DNA from: Bradyrhizobium japonicum USDA 6
GTDB taxonomy: Bacteria; Pseudomonadota; Alphaproteobacteria; Rhizobiales; Xanthobacteraceae
Length of the DNA: 64,000 nt
NCBI RefSeq assembly: GCF_000284375.1
Contig: NC_017249.1
Location: 4,442,001 to 4,506,000 of the forward strand
Direction of reading: 5' to 3'
Below are positions 17,732 through 25,784 of this stretch, piece after piece. Below the pieces are notes generated by a model. It searched no databases. It was given only the letters and a program-made list of their open reading frames with translations, and was not told where the DNA came from. The number at the start of each line of letters is the position of its first letter. Position 1 is the stretch's first letter. A program made the position numbers and the translations under genes.

Positions 17732-18037
17732 CTACCAGGCGCGAATGCTGAACCTCGGTCCGTAGTAGTAGCCGCCGTATCCGCGATCGTAATAGCCGGG
17801 ACCGGCGTAGTAGTTGTAGCCCCGGCCGGGGAAGTAGCTGGGGTCGTCAAAGTAGCGCAGGACATAGCGCGGTCCCCGGGTCCGCCAGCAGCGTCCATTA
17901 TACTCGTTGCAGATCAGACCGACCTGGTCGACGTCGGAGACTTCGCCGGAGCCGATCGTCGTTGCCTTGAGCGGCGCGGCGGGAGCGGCAGACGCAAGCA
18001 GCGCGGCACCGAATGCGCCCAGTGCGATGGCCTTCAT
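17732..18037 (-). CDS. Small secreted Gly/Tyr-rich hypothetical protein
   Basis: The 101-residue product has a clear signal peptide (MKAIALGAFGAALLASAAPA, cleavage near APAAP). The mature part has two cysteines (LICNEYNGRCW) and ends in a Gly/Tyr-rich tail (GRGYNYYAGPGYYDRGYGGY). Similar short exported proteins are frequent in Bradyrhizobium, with no known function. A GGGAGAAC ribosome binding site precedes the ATG at 18037. It is monocistronic and flanked by repeats on both sides. Confidence 0.75.
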   Translation of the reverse strand: MKAIALGAFGAALLASAAPAAPLKATTIGSGEVSDVDQVGLICNEYNGRCWRTRGPRYVLRYFDDPSYFPGRGYNYYAGPGYYDRGYGGYYYGPRFSIRAW

Positions 18038-18112
18038 GGAGTTCTCCCTTCGGGTTAGGCGAGAGTCTGGAGCCTAGCAGAGGGGAGCCTTGCCTGTCGG
18101 GCAAATCACCTC

Positions 18113-18345
18113 CCGTAGGGCGGGCAAAGGCGCGCACTTCGCGCGCAGTGCCCACCGCTTCATGCCGTAGCCCGGGTGAGCGCAGCGATACCCGGGAGAA
18201 GCGTTCCCGCATGTCGCTTCGCTCATGCGGGCTACGCCGCTCTCGTAGGGTGGGCAAAAGCGCGAAGCGCTGTGCCCACCATCTCTCCGCTATGTTGATA
18301 CCAATGGTGGGCACGCTTCGCTTTGCCCACCCTACGGCGGCGTCG
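18113..18345. repeat. Cluster of three intergenic repeats
   Basis: The 315-bp gap holds three elements. GTAGGGCGGGCAAAGGCGCG...GTGCCCACC is at about 18116-18156. Copy 2 of the GTAGCCCGG...GGCTAC element is at 18167-18235. GTAGGGTGGGCAAA (18245-18258), with its exact complement TTTGCCCACCCTAC (18322-18335), encloses inner hairpins. The last ends about 18 bases from the ArgE-like stop codon. No gene is visible between them. Confidence 0.8.
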
Positions 18346-18352
18346 CTTCCGG

Positions 18353-19546
18353 TTACCCCTTCACACAATGCACGATCAGCCTCTCCACAAACCCCGCGCA
18401 TTTCTCCAGCTCCGCCATCTCCACGAATTCGTCCGGCGTATGCGCCTGCGCGATCGAGCCCGGTCCGATTACGACCGACGGGATATCGGCCATGCTGGCA
18501 AACAGGCTCGCCTCGGTGCCGAAGGCGACCTTGGCGTGGTCGTTGCGACCCGCAAGGCTCTTGGCGAGCGTAACGATCGCGGCATCGGCGTCGGTGTCGA
18601 GCGCGGGATAGTCGAGGATCTCCTCGAAATCGATGCCGCACTCCGGATGTTGCTTTTTCATCGCGGGCTCGAGCTCCGCCTTGGCCCAGGCGACGATCGC
18701 ATCCGTCACCTCCCTCGACTCGGTGATGCCGATGCCGCGGCATTCGAAATCCACCGTGCAGGTGTCGGGCACGATGTTGAGCGCGGCGCCGCCATGCACG
18801 ATACTGGTCAGCAGCGTCGAATGCGGAACGTCGTAGAGGCTTTCATTCGAGCGCGCGGTCGCAAGCTTCACGGCACGGCGGCGGATTTCGGTGATCAGCT
18901 CGGCCGCGTATTCGATCGCGTTGACGCCGTCGGGCGCGATCGAGGAGTGGCGGGCGAGACCACGAAATGTCGCGCGCACGCCGTGCTTGCCCTTGTGGCC
19001 GATGATGACCTTCATCTCGGTCGGCTCGCCGATGAAGGCGCCGAGCGGCCTGATCTTCCTCTTCGCGACCTCGCGCAACATCGGCCGCACGCCGACGCAG
19101 CCGATCTCCTCGTCATAGGAGATGGCGAGGTGAATCGGCGTCGTCAGCTTCGCCTCCAGCATCTCCGGCACTATGGCGAGGCACACCGCGACAAAACCCT
19201 TCATGTCGGTGGTGCCGCGGCCGTAGAGCTTGCCGTCGCGCTCGACCAGCTTGAACGGATCGTGGCTCCAGTCCTGGCCCGCGACCGGCACGACGTCTGT
19301 GTGTCCCGACAGCACGAGGCCTGGCCGGTCCTCTGGTCCGATCGTGACCCAGAGCGAGGCTTTCTGCCCGGTCTCGTCGACGATGCGCTCGCCCTTGACG
19401 CCGAGGAAGGCGAGATAGCTCTCGATATGGGCGATCAAGGGCAGATTGGTGCGGTCGCTGACGGTGTCGAAGCCGACGAGGTCGGCGAGGAGGTTGCGAA
19501 TGCGGTCGGGTCGGGAACTCGGGAAGATCGGGTTGGGCATTGTCAT
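18353..19546 (-). CDS. argE: Acetylornithine deacetylase (ArgE/M20 family)
   Basis: This cytoplasmic M20 metallohydrolase has 397 residues from the ATG at 19546. The family removes the acetyl group from N-acetylornithine in arginine synthesis. Zinc-site motifs are SGHTDVVPV (H82, with catalytic helper D84), RGTTDMKGF (bridging D114) and SYDEEIGCVG (catalytic E146 with E147). A dimerisation domain fills about residues 180-290, and the C-terminal ligand H lies in IAQAHTPDEFVEM. The open frame extends 46 codons further upstream with no family similarity, so I start at 19546. Arginine-pathway genes are not nearby, and many rhizobia make ornithine through ArgJ, so a related N-acyl-amino-acid deacylase role remains possible. 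Confidence 0.82.
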   Translation of the reverse strand: MTMPNPIFPSSRPDRIRNLLADLVGFDTVSDRTNLPLIAHIESYLAFLGVKGERIVDETGQKASLWVTIGPEDRPGLVLSGHTDVVPVAGQDWSHDPFKLVERDGKLYGRGTTDMKGFVAVCLAIVPEMLEAKLTTPIHLAISYDEEIGCVGVRPMLREVAKRKIRPLGAFIGEPTEMKVIIGHKGKHGVRATFRGLARHSSIAPDGVNAIEYAAELITEIRRRAVKLATARSNESLYDVPHSTLLTSIVHGGAALNIVPDTCTVDFECRGIGITESREVTDAIVAWAKAELEPAMKKQHPECGIDFEEILDYPALDTDADAAIVTLAKSLAGRNDHAKVAFGTEASLFASMADIPSVVIGPGSIAQAHTPDEFVEMAELEKCAGFVERLIVHCVKG

Positions 19547-19684
19547 TTCTTGTCGGAGGAAGGCGGAGGCCGAGGTGCTTGCACGAACCATACCAACGCA
19601 GCGGTGGGTCGGGCAAATCAACACAAGCCCTTGCGTCGCCCGTCGGGCAAAACACCCACGGGGCCGGTCAATCCACTCCCTCAA

Positions 19685-20165
19685 AAATATTCTACTTTAC
19701 CGAAATTCGGAAACGGCGTATCTGTCACCGCAACCCGGCCCAAGGAAGAGGGGCGTATCGCGATCGTCACGAACGCGGGCCGGGCGGCGGTGGACGCGGG
19801 CCACATCGGTGCGAAGGTGATCGCAGGGCGGAGAGCCGTGAGCGAAGCACGTCGCACGCACGACCGGTGTGATTCACGTCCGGCCAAATCGTGTCGTCCT
19901 GGCGCCCGGGGTCTGTGCGCCAAGTCTTGCGGTGGTGCGTGTTGCCCAACCGGGCGCGCCCATCAGCCATCTGCAAGGCGACGGGGGCAATAGTGCATCG
20001 CTCCCCGGGGAGAGCACGACATAAGCCGTTCCAACCATCCGCGCAGGGAAGGCCGGGATGCTCCGGTTGCCCTGTTACCCGCTGTGCAGTGTAGCGCAGA
20101 CTACTCATGGCATAGCGGACAATGGGAGCCAACCGGCTCCCGGTCTTCCCTGCGCCCTCTTTCAT
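19685..20165. other. Non-coding GC-rich segment, possible dispersed repeat or structured RNA
   Basis: About 480 bases between the ArgE-like gene and the SDR gene hold no credible gene, although short frames are open on both strands. The segment includes the palindrome CTCCCCGGGGAG (20001-20012) and several G/C blocks that could pair. It ends with CCGGCTCCCGGTCTTCCC and an inverted-repeat look. I recall similar segments scattered in Bradyrhizobium genomes, but I cannot verify that here. The flanking bases 19547-19684 and 20166-20272 show nothing recognisable. Confidence 0.4.
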
Positions 20166-20272
20166 GAGGGGTGAGGCGATAGAGCAAGCTCGGGCGGAAG
20201 ATGCCGCGAGGATGCGAAGGTGTGTCTGCGATTGAGATGCCAGTTAGAAGAGCGACCTGACGCTCCTTGCTC

Positions 20273-20352
20273 CGTCATTGCGAGCGCAGCGAAGCAATCC
20301 AGAGCTTTTCCGAGGAGGGATTCTGGATTGCTTCGCTGCGCTCGCAATGACG
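20273..20352. repeat. Perfect 31-bp inverted repeat (CGTCATTGCGAG family)
   Basis: The left arm (20273-20303) is exactly complementary to the right arm (20322-20352), with an 18-base loop. It is a cleaner copy of the element at 17422-17508. The length and perfection suggest recent movement or active maintenance. Confidence 0.85.
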
Positions 20353-20386
20353 ATGTTCATGCAGGTGCGAGCCACAAACTCACTCT

Positions 20387-20443
20387 CGTGCCCCGGACGC
20401 AGCGCAGCGTCTCTTCGACGGTGCGCTGCAGAGCCGGGGCCCA
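20387..20443. repeat. Intergenic stem-loop repeat (CCCCGG...CCGGGG)
   Basis: GTGCCCCGGACGCAGCGCAG pairs imperfectly with GCGCTGCAGAGCCGGGGCCC around a short central loop. It follows the 31-bp inverted repeat by 34 bases and lies downstream of the minus-strand SDR gene. No gene is seen from 20444 to 20536. Confidence 0.65.
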
Positions 20444-20536
20444 TGTGGCAGCGAGTGCCGTGTCCTGCTGGCTTCCGGCTGTGCCCAACAACGCTAGGAG
20501 GCGTTGCAGCGCGTCCGGGACGCGAGAAAGCGCGTG

Positions 20537-21322
20537 CTAAACCGGCTTGCCCGTATACGGCATCGACGCCGTCAGGCCGCCGTCCACCGGGAACGCCTGA
20601 CCATTCACATACGACGCTTCGTCGCTGGCCAGGAACAGCCCCATCGCCGCGAGCTCGTGCGGCTGGCCGGGGCGCTTGAGGGGGTTGAGCTGGCCGATCT
20701 TGTCTTGGGTGCCGCGCTCCTTGGCGCGGTCGAAGATCGGTTTGGTCATGCCGGTCTCGATCAGGCCCGGGCACACTGCGTTGATGCGTACGCCGGTGCC
20801 GGTGAGCGAATACGCCGTGGTCTGCACCAGGCTGATCACGCCGGCCTTGCTCGCCGCATAGGGATGTCCGCTGGCACCGGCCTTGAGGCCCGCGACGGAC
20901 GCCGTGAGCACGATCGCGCCGGACTGCTGCTTCACCATGTGCGGCATCGCATGTTTCACCGCGAGGAACGGGCCGATCAGGTTGACGCGCAGCACCTCCT
21001 GCCACTGTTCCACGGTCTGCTCGCCGAGTGGCACGAGCCCGCCGGAGACACCGGCATTGGCCCAGATCACGTCGAGCCGGCCGTGCGTCTTCACCGCCTT
21101 GTCGATGACGCCCATGACATCCTTTTCGGAGCCCGCATCCGCGATCATCGCCTCCGCGACGCCGCCGGCCTTCTTCACCTCGTCGACGGTCTCCTTCACC
21201 GCCTCGGTGCGGTCGACCGCGATCAGCTTGGCGCCTTCCCTGGTGAAGAGGAGTGCGGCGGCGCGGCCTATGCCGCTGCCGGCGCCGGTGATGATGACGG
21301 ATTTGCCTTGCAGGCGGCCCAT
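20537..21322 (-). CDS. SDR family NAD(P)-dependent oxidoreductase
   Basis: This classical short-chain dehydrogenase of 261 residues starts at ATG 21322, preceded by AAGGGAGAA. The cofactor motif TGAGSGIG is at residues 13-20, NAG at about 89-91, and the catalytic triad is S142, Y155 and K159 (YAASK). D37 in AVDRTE after strand 2 favours NAD(H) over NADP(H). The C-terminus VNGQAFPVDGGLTAS is standard. The substrate is not predictable. Its 134-bp divergent region is shared with the histidine phosphatase gene and contains repeat motifs. The neighbouring genes suggest acyl-CoA or hydroxyacyl metabolism. Confidence 0.92.
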   Translation of the reverse strand: MGRLQGKSVIITGAGSGIGRAAALLFTREGAKLIAVDRTEAVKETVDEVKKAGGVAEAMIADAGSEKDVMGVIDKAVKTHGRLDVIWANAGVSGGLVPLGEQTVEQWQEVLRVNLIGPFLAVKHAMPHMVKQQSGAIVLTASVAGLKAGASGHPYAASKAGVISLVQTTAYSLTGTGVRINAVCPGLIETGMTKPIFDRAKERGTQDKIGQLNPLKRPGQPHELAAMGLFLASDEASYVNGQAFPVDGGLTASMPYTGKPV

Positions 21323-21368
21323 GTGTTTCTCCCTTTTTGAACGCGCGCGGCGCTTGCCGCACGACGGA

Positions 21369-21409
21369 ATTTCAAACAAGATTTCAAACGGTAAAGTGTC
21401 TTGAGACAC
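21369..21409. promoter_or_regulatory. Candidate regulatory motifs between SDR and histidine phosphatase genes
   Basis: ATTTCAAAC occurs twice in direct orientation at 21369-21377 and 21381-21389 (12-base period). It is followed by the inverted repeat GTGTCT-TG-AGACAC at 21396-21409. TTCAAAC also occurs at the TetR/acyl-CoA dehydrogenase operator region (14601). These could be operators for the divergent pair. Confidence 0.35.
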
Positions 21410-21456
21410 GTTCACACCTGACGTACAGCGACATCAAACGGGATGGAAGAGTTTCG

Positions 21457-22155
21457 ATGACAGGCGCAGACAAGCCCAATGTGGTCACGACGCGGTGGTG
21501 GTGGGTCCGTCATGCGCCGGTGCGCAATGACGGCGGCAACATCTACGGCCAGAGCGATCTCGCCTGCGACACCAGCGACACCTACGTCTTCAATGCTGTT
21601 GCCAAGGTGCTGCCACGCAAGGCGGTCTGGTATTCGAGCAATCTGATGCGTACCCACCAGACCGCGGAAGCGATCTGGGCGGCCGGTTACCCGAAGCCTG
21701 CGTCGATGAAATGGGAAGCGGATCTCGCCGAGCAGAATCTCGGCCGCTGGCAAGGCATGAACCGCGCCCAGTTCATCGCCAGCCGCCCCGTCGGCTCGAG
21801 CTGGTTCGCCGACGTCAACGAGCCCGCGCCCGGCGGCGAAAGCTTTATGGATCTCTATAACCGCACGCGCCGTACCGTTGAGCGGATCAACAACGAGGCG
21901 GCCGGGCAGGACGTGATCGCGGTCGCGCATGGCGGCACCATCAAGGCGGCGATCGGCCTCGCGCTCGACGGCCAGGTGGAGCGGGCGCTGTCGTTCGACA
22001 TCGACAATGTGTCGATCACGCGGCTCGATTATTTCTCGAGCTCCGAGCGCTCGGTCTGGCGGCTGCCGATGGTGAACCAGCAGCCGTGGATCGCCGACGA
22101 TGCGCATGCGGAGATGCATCAGCTGGCGGGGCCGGAAGTCAAGAAGCTCGCCTGA
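21457..22155 (+). CDS. Histidine phosphatase family protein
   Basis: The 232-residue protein belongs to the phosphoglycerate-mutase-like histidine phosphatases. The phosphorylated histidine is H19 in WVRHAPVRN (RHG-type motif with A for G). The second catalytic histidine is in VAVAHGGTIKAAI, and the fold marker SSNLMRTHQTAEAI is present. ATG 21457 follows GGAAGAG. The family includes alpha-ribazole and sugar phosphatases. In this context, next to acyl-CoA dehydrogenase/phosphotransferase-type genes, it may remove phosphate from a phosphorylated acyl intermediate (speculative). It is followed by an SDR gene after 84 bases. Confidence 0.9.
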   Translation: MTGADKPNVVTTRWWWVRHAPVRNDGGNIYGQSDLACDTSDTYVFNAVAKVLPRKAVWYSSNLMRTHQTAEAIWAAGYPKPASMKWEADLAEQNLGRWQGMNRAQFIASRPVGSSWFADVNEPAPGGESFMDLYNRTRRTVERINNEAAGQDVIAVAHGGTIKAAIGLALDGQVERALSFDIDNVSITRLDYFSSSERSVWRLPMVNQQPWIADDAHAEMHQLAGPEVKKLA

Positions 22156-22239
22156 CGCCCAAGCTACCTAAGTTATTGTCCGCGAGCGCGGACGCGGCGT
22201 AAGCTTCAAGCCAATCAAAACGCACTCTGGGAGAGAAAC

Positions 22240-23007
22240 ATGACCTTGTTCGACATGAAGGGGAAAGTCGCCGTCATCACGGGATCGACGCGCGGCATCG
22301 GGCTCGCGATCGCCGAGCGCATGGCCGAGCACGGCGCCAAGGTCGTGATCTCCTCGCGCAAGGCCGACGTCTGCGACCAGGTTGCGAAGGGCATCAACGA
22401 CAAGTTCGGCAAGGGCACGGCGGTCGCGATCGCCGCCAACATCTCGTCGAAGGAAAATCTGCAAAATCTCATCGACGAGAGCAACCGCGCCTTCGGCAAG
22501 ATCGACGTGCTGGTCTGCAACGCGGCGTCGAACCCGTATTACGGTCCGCTCGCGGGCATTTCCGACGATCAGTTCCGGAAGATCCTCGACAACAACATCG
22601 TCGCCAACAACTGGCTGATCTCGATGGTGGTGCCGCAGATGATCGAGCGCAAGGACGGCTCGATCATCATCGTCTCCTCGATCGGCGGATTAAAGGGCTC
22701 GACCATCCTCGGCGCCTACGCGATTTCCAAGGCCGCCGACATGCAGCTCGCGCGCAACCTCGCCTGCGAGTACGGCAAGCACAATATCCGCGTGAACTGC
22801 ATCGCGCCCGGCCTGATCAAGACCGATTTTGCCAAGGCACTGTGGGACAATCCGGAGAATTTGAAGGCCTCGACCTCGCGTTCGCCGCTGCTGCGCATCG
22901 GCATCCCCGACGAGATCGCCGGCGCCGCCGTGTTCCTGGGATCGAAGGCCGGCGACTTCATGACCGGCCAGACCATGGTGATCGACGGCGGCGCGACGAT
23001 TAGTTGA
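22240..23007 (+). CDS. SDR family oxidoreductase
   Basis: This 255-residue short-chain dehydrogenase has cofactor motif TGSTRGIG at residues 14-21, NAAS at 94-97, and catalytic S147, Y160 and K164 (YAISK). R40 in SSRKAD favours NADP(H). The end FMTGQTMVIDGGATIS is typical. A GGGAGAGAAAC ribosome binding site precedes ATG 22240. It lies in the same direction as the histidine phosphatase and may form a two-gene operon with it. It is not close in sequence to the other SDR gene here. The substrate is unknown. Confidence 0.92.
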   Translation: MTLFDMKGKVAVITGSTRGIGLAIAERMAEHGAKVVISSRKADVCDQVAKGINDKFGKGTAVAIAANISSKENLQNLIDESNRAFGKIDVLVCNAASNPYYGPLAGISDDQFRKILDNNIVANNWLISMVVPQMIERKDGSIIIVSSIGGLKGSTILGAYAISKAADMQLARNLACEYGKHNIRVNCIAPGLIKTDFAKALWDNPENLKASTSRSPLLRIGIPDEIAGAAVFLGSKAGDFMTGQTMVIDGGATIS

Positions 23008-23017
23008 CGCGGTAGAG

Positions 23018-23096
23018 CGTCATCCCGGGGCGCGCTTAGCGCGAACCCGGGATGACGAGATTCCGGATGCGGTCCTGCGGACCGCTCCGGAATGAC
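23018..23096. repeat. Double stem-loop repeat (CGTCATCCCGGG family)
   Basis: CGTCATCCCGGG with CCCGGGATGACG forms one stem, and ATTCCGGATGCGGTCC with GGACCGCTCCGGAAT (one-base offset) forms a second. It lies between the convergent SDR and serine hydrolase genes and could act as a bidirectional transcript end. Confidence 0.75.
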
Positions 23097-23104
23097 CCTT
23101 CGGG

Positions 23105-24328
23105 TCAATCCACCGCTGCGTAAACCAGATCCCGCACCAGCGTTCGTGTAAAATCGCGCTGTCCCGGGCCCTGGCTCATGAACACCGTAAACAGATCCTC
23201 CTTCGGGTCGATCCAGAAGAACGTCCCCGCAATACCGCTCCAGAAATACTGGCCGACGCTGCCGGGGAACGGCGCGATGCCGGCCTCGCGGCGCACGGCG
23301 AAGCCGAGGCCGAAGCCGTGGCCCGGCGACAGCAGTGTGCCGTTGGTCACAACGTGCGGTCCGAGGTGATCGGATGCCATCAGCTCCAGCGTCTTGCGGC
23401 CGACGATCCTGTTGCCGTCGAGCGTGCCGCCGTTGCGCAGCATCAGCGCGAAGCGGGCGTAGTCCATCGTGGTCGAGACCAGGCCGCCGCCGCCGGACTC
23501 CATCACTGGCTGCTCGAGCATGTTGAACAGCGCGACCTTGTCGCCGGTCCAGGGATCGGCTTCGAACGGCTGAGCGAGCCGGCCGGCATTGGCTTCGCTG
23601 GTGGAGAAGGCGGTTTCAGTCATCTGCAACGGCGCGAGGATGCGCTCGGTGAGGAACGCGCCGAGCGACTTGCCGCTGATGACCTCGATGATGCGGCCGA
23701 GGATGTCGGTGGAGCGGCTGTAGTTGAACTCGTCGCCGGGATGGCAGACCAGCGGGAAGCTTGCCACCAGCGCGGCATGCTCGGCATTGGTGATCTTGCG
23801 GCTGCGGACGCGGGACTCCTGGTAGAGCTTGTGCACGGGGCCGTCGCCCTGGTGCTCATAAGTGAGACCAGAGGTGTGGCGGAGCAGGTCCTGCACCATC
23901 ATCGGCCGCTTCGGCGGAACCAGTTCCAGCTTGCCGCCGCTGACCACGCCGACCTTCTGGTTGGCGAACTCCGGAATGAACTTGGCGACGGGGTCGGCGA
24001 GCAGGAGGTGGCCATCCTCGACTAGCGCCATGATGCCGACCGAGACGATCGGCTTGGTCATCGAGAATATCCGGAAGATCGAATCAAGCGCCATCGGCGC
24101 GGCCCCCATCGGGCTCTGCTTGCCGAGCGCCTCGAACCAGCCGACCTGGCCGCGCCGGGCCACCAGCACGGTCACCCCGGGGATGGTTCCCTTGTCGATC
24201 TCGCGCTTGAAGCCGTCCGACATCGCCTGGAGGCGAGGGCGCGACAGACCCAGCGTTTCCGGCCTGGCCTCGGGCAAAAGCGGGGTTTTCGGCGCGGTGG
24301 AGGCTTGGGCGGCGGCTGTGGCAGTCAT
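23105..24328 (-). CDS. Serine hydrolase of the beta-lactamase/class C (EstB) family
   Basis: The 407-residue protein has a penicillin-binding-protein-like fold. The nucleophile motif is S89-M-T-K92 in RIFSMTKPI, and the second motif is Y203-S-R in FNYSRSTDI. This is YSR rather than YxN, as in esterase-type members. No KTG box is obvious; GHGFGLGFAVRR takes that place. There is no signal peptide, only an alanine-rich N-terminus, so it is likely a cytoplasmic esterase or amidase rather than an antibiotic-resistance enzyme. I start at ATG 24328, after GGGAGTG; an ATG 18 bases earlier is less well placed. It is convergent with the SDR gene and divergent from tRNA-Trp. Confidence 0.88.
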   Translation of the reverse strand: MTATAAAQASTAPKTPLLPEARPETLGLSRPRLQAMSDGFKREIDKGTIPGVTVLVARRGQVGWFEALGKQSPMGAAPMALDSIFRIFSMTKPIVSVGIMALVEDGHLLLADPVAKFIPEFANQKVGVVSGGKLELVPPKRPMMVQDLLRHTSGLTYEHQGDGPVHKLYQESRVRSRKITNAEHAALVASFPLVCHPGDEFNYSRSTDILGRIIEVISGKSLGAFLTERILAPLQMTETAFSTSEANAGRLAQPFEADPWTGDKVALFNMLEQPVMESGGGGLVSTTMDYARFALMLRNGGTLDGNRIVGRKTLELMASDHLGPHVVTNGTLLSPGHGFGLGFAVRREAGIAPFPGSVGQYFWSGIAGTFFWIDPKEDLFTVFMSQGPGQRDFTRTLVRDLVYAAVD

Positions 24329-24480
24329 GTTCACTCCCGGGGGCACATTACTATCGGGAATGAAGTCTGGCCCAAAAGGCGCGGCACAAACAAGCGAAGC
24401 CAGCGCGCTTCACCCTTGCAATCCAGCCGTCCCCTGTGCTTGAAAGCGCCCCTGATCCGCGTGGCGACGCGAGGGTCCGT

Positions 24481-24556
24481 AGGAGTGTAGCTCAATTGGT
24501 AGAGCACCGGTCTCCAAAACCGGGGGTCGCAGGTTCGAGCCCTGCCACTCCTGCCA
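24481..24556 (+). tRNA. tRNA-Trp (anticodon CCA)
   Basis: The 76-base cloverleaf has acceptor AGGAGTG (24481-24487) pairing with CACTCCT (24546-24552), discriminator G and encoded CCA. Anticodon stem CCGGT/ACCGG encloses the loop CTCCAAA with CCA at 24514-24516. The D and T arms are canonical. Its place just before secE-nusG is conserved in bacteria. Confidence 0.97.
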
Positions 24557-24698
24557 GCTAATCCCACACGATCAGGATCGACAGGCAGGACAGCGGCGGG
24601 CCGACAAGCTCGGACCGTGGATCATGCGGACCGGGTAAGCCCTTGATCCGGATCGGGTCCGCTGGCCACGGCCGGGCGTGTCCCGGGCAGCCCACACC
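24557..24698. other. Spacer between tRNA-Trp and the secE promoter
   Basis: Together with 24728-24901 this makes a 345-bp region without a gene. It contains GGATCGACAGG- and CCGGGTAAGCCC-type GC stretches but no clear terminator for the tRNA. Confidence 0.4.
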
Positions 24699-24727
24699 TT
24701 GACCTTTGGCCTCATCCGCAGTATCTA
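24699..24727 (+). promoter_or_regulatory. Sigma-70 promoter for secE-nusG-rplK-rplA
   Basis: TTGACC (24699-24704) and TATCTA (24722-24727) are separated by exactly 17 bases, about 170 bases upstream of secE. This is the best housekeeping-type promoter seen in this region. Confidence 0.7.
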
Positions 24728-24901
24728 CCCCGCACTCGCAGCCGGCCCGTTAAACGCGGATTTCCGGCGCGGCTTTGAAATCCCCGAACAATCGAGCCCG
24801 GTTTCCCGGCTCATCCTTCGAGACAGAGGGCTGGGCCAACGGCGGCTGTTCGGATCCCTGAAATTCATTCGCGTCTGTCGACGGACGTTGGACATCAAAC
24901 G

Positions 24902-25093
24902 ATGGCAGTCAGCCCGTTCAAGTTCTTGCAGGAAGTGCGCTCGGAGACCGCCAAGGTCACCTGGCCGACCCGTCGTGAGACCACGATCACCACCATCATG
25001 GTGTTCGTGATGGTCGCCGTGGCCTCGATCTTCTTCTTTGCCGCCGACCAGATCATCCGTTACCTCATCACCTTCCTTTTGGGCATTCACTGA
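24902..25093 (+). CDS. secE: Preprotein translocase subunit SecE
   Basis: SecE clamps SecY in the protein-conducting channel. The 63-residue short form has the cytoplasmic amphipathic helix (FKFLQEVRSETAKVTWPTRR, with the family signature KVTWPTR) and one membrane helix (about residues 28-58), as usual in alphaproteobacteria. It overlaps nusG by one base (TGATG), so the two are translationally coupled. secY is far downstream at 58775. Confidence 0.97.
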   Translation: MAVSPFKFLQEVRSETAKVTWPTRRETTITTIMVFVMVAVASIFFFAADQIIRYLITFLLGIH

Positions 25094-25653
25094 TGGCAAC
25101 AGCAGCCGCTGCAACCCAATCGTCCGACAAGCGCTGGTACATCGTCCACGCCTACTCGAACTTCGAGAAGAAGGTCGCCGAATCGATCCGCGAGCAGGCC
25201 AAGCAGCGCGGGCTCGAGGAGCTGTTTGAGCTGGTGCTGGTTCCGACCGAGAAGGTCACGGAAGTGCGCCGCGGCCGCAAGATCGACGCCGAGCGCAAGT
25301 TCTTCCCGGGCTACGTGCTGGTGAAGATGAAGCTGACCGACGAGGCGTTTCATCTGATCAAGAACACCCCGAAGGTCACGGGCTTCCTCGGCGCCGAGAA
25401 CAAGCCGATGCCGATCTCGGAAGCCGAGGCCATGCGCATCCTGCACCAGGTGCAGGAGGGCGTGGAACGGCCGAAGGCGTCGGTGTCGTTCGAAATCGGC
25501 GAGAACGTGCGCGTGGCCGATGGCCCGTTCGCCTCGTTCTCGGGTGTGGTCGAGGAAATCGACGAGGCGCGCTCGCGCGTGAAGGTCGCGGTGTCGATCT
25601 TCGGTCGCGCCACGCCGGTCGAGCTGGAATTCGGTCAGGTCGAGAAGGTCTGA
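25093..25653 (+). CDS. nusG: Transcription termination/antitermination protein NusG
   Basis: NusG binds the RNA polymerase clamp, suppresses pausing and links polymerase to Rho or to ribosomal protein S10. The 186-residue protein has the NGN domain (residues about 12-125, starting KRWYIVHAYSNFEKKV and including FPGYVLVKMKLTDEAFHLI). A C-terminal KOW domain follows (FEIGENVRVADGPFASFSG). Start ATG 25093 uses the last base of the secE stop. A 131-bp gap separates it from rplK and contains no gene. Confidence 0.98.
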   Translation: MATAAAATQSSDKRWYIVHAYSNFEKKVAESIREQAKQRGLEELFELVLVPTEKVTEVRRGRKIDAERKFFPGYVLVKMKLTDEAFHLIKNTPKVTGFLGAENKPMPISEAEAMRILHQVQEGVERPKASVSFEIGENVRVADGPFASFSGVVEEIDEARSRVKVAVSIFGRATPVELEFGQVEKV

Positions 25654-25784
25654 TCGATTGAGGCGTGAGGCTTCGGTCTCACGCTAGCAAGAGGCCGTGG
25701 GAGGGAGAGGGCGGTTGCCAGCCGCATCCGACCCAGACCACGAACCTGAAACCGCCGGCCTGGCCGGCACAACAGGAGTGATAC

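Noticed and set aside
13334..20443. CRISPR array or insertion sequence among the repeats
   Set aside because: The repeats are unevenly spaced, of several unrelated families, with no regular spacers, no cas genes and no transposase frame.
23105..24328. Serine hydrolase as a beta-lactamase resistance gene
   Set aside because: It lacks a signal peptide and a clear KTG box and has YSR instead of YxN, which fits esterase-like family members better.
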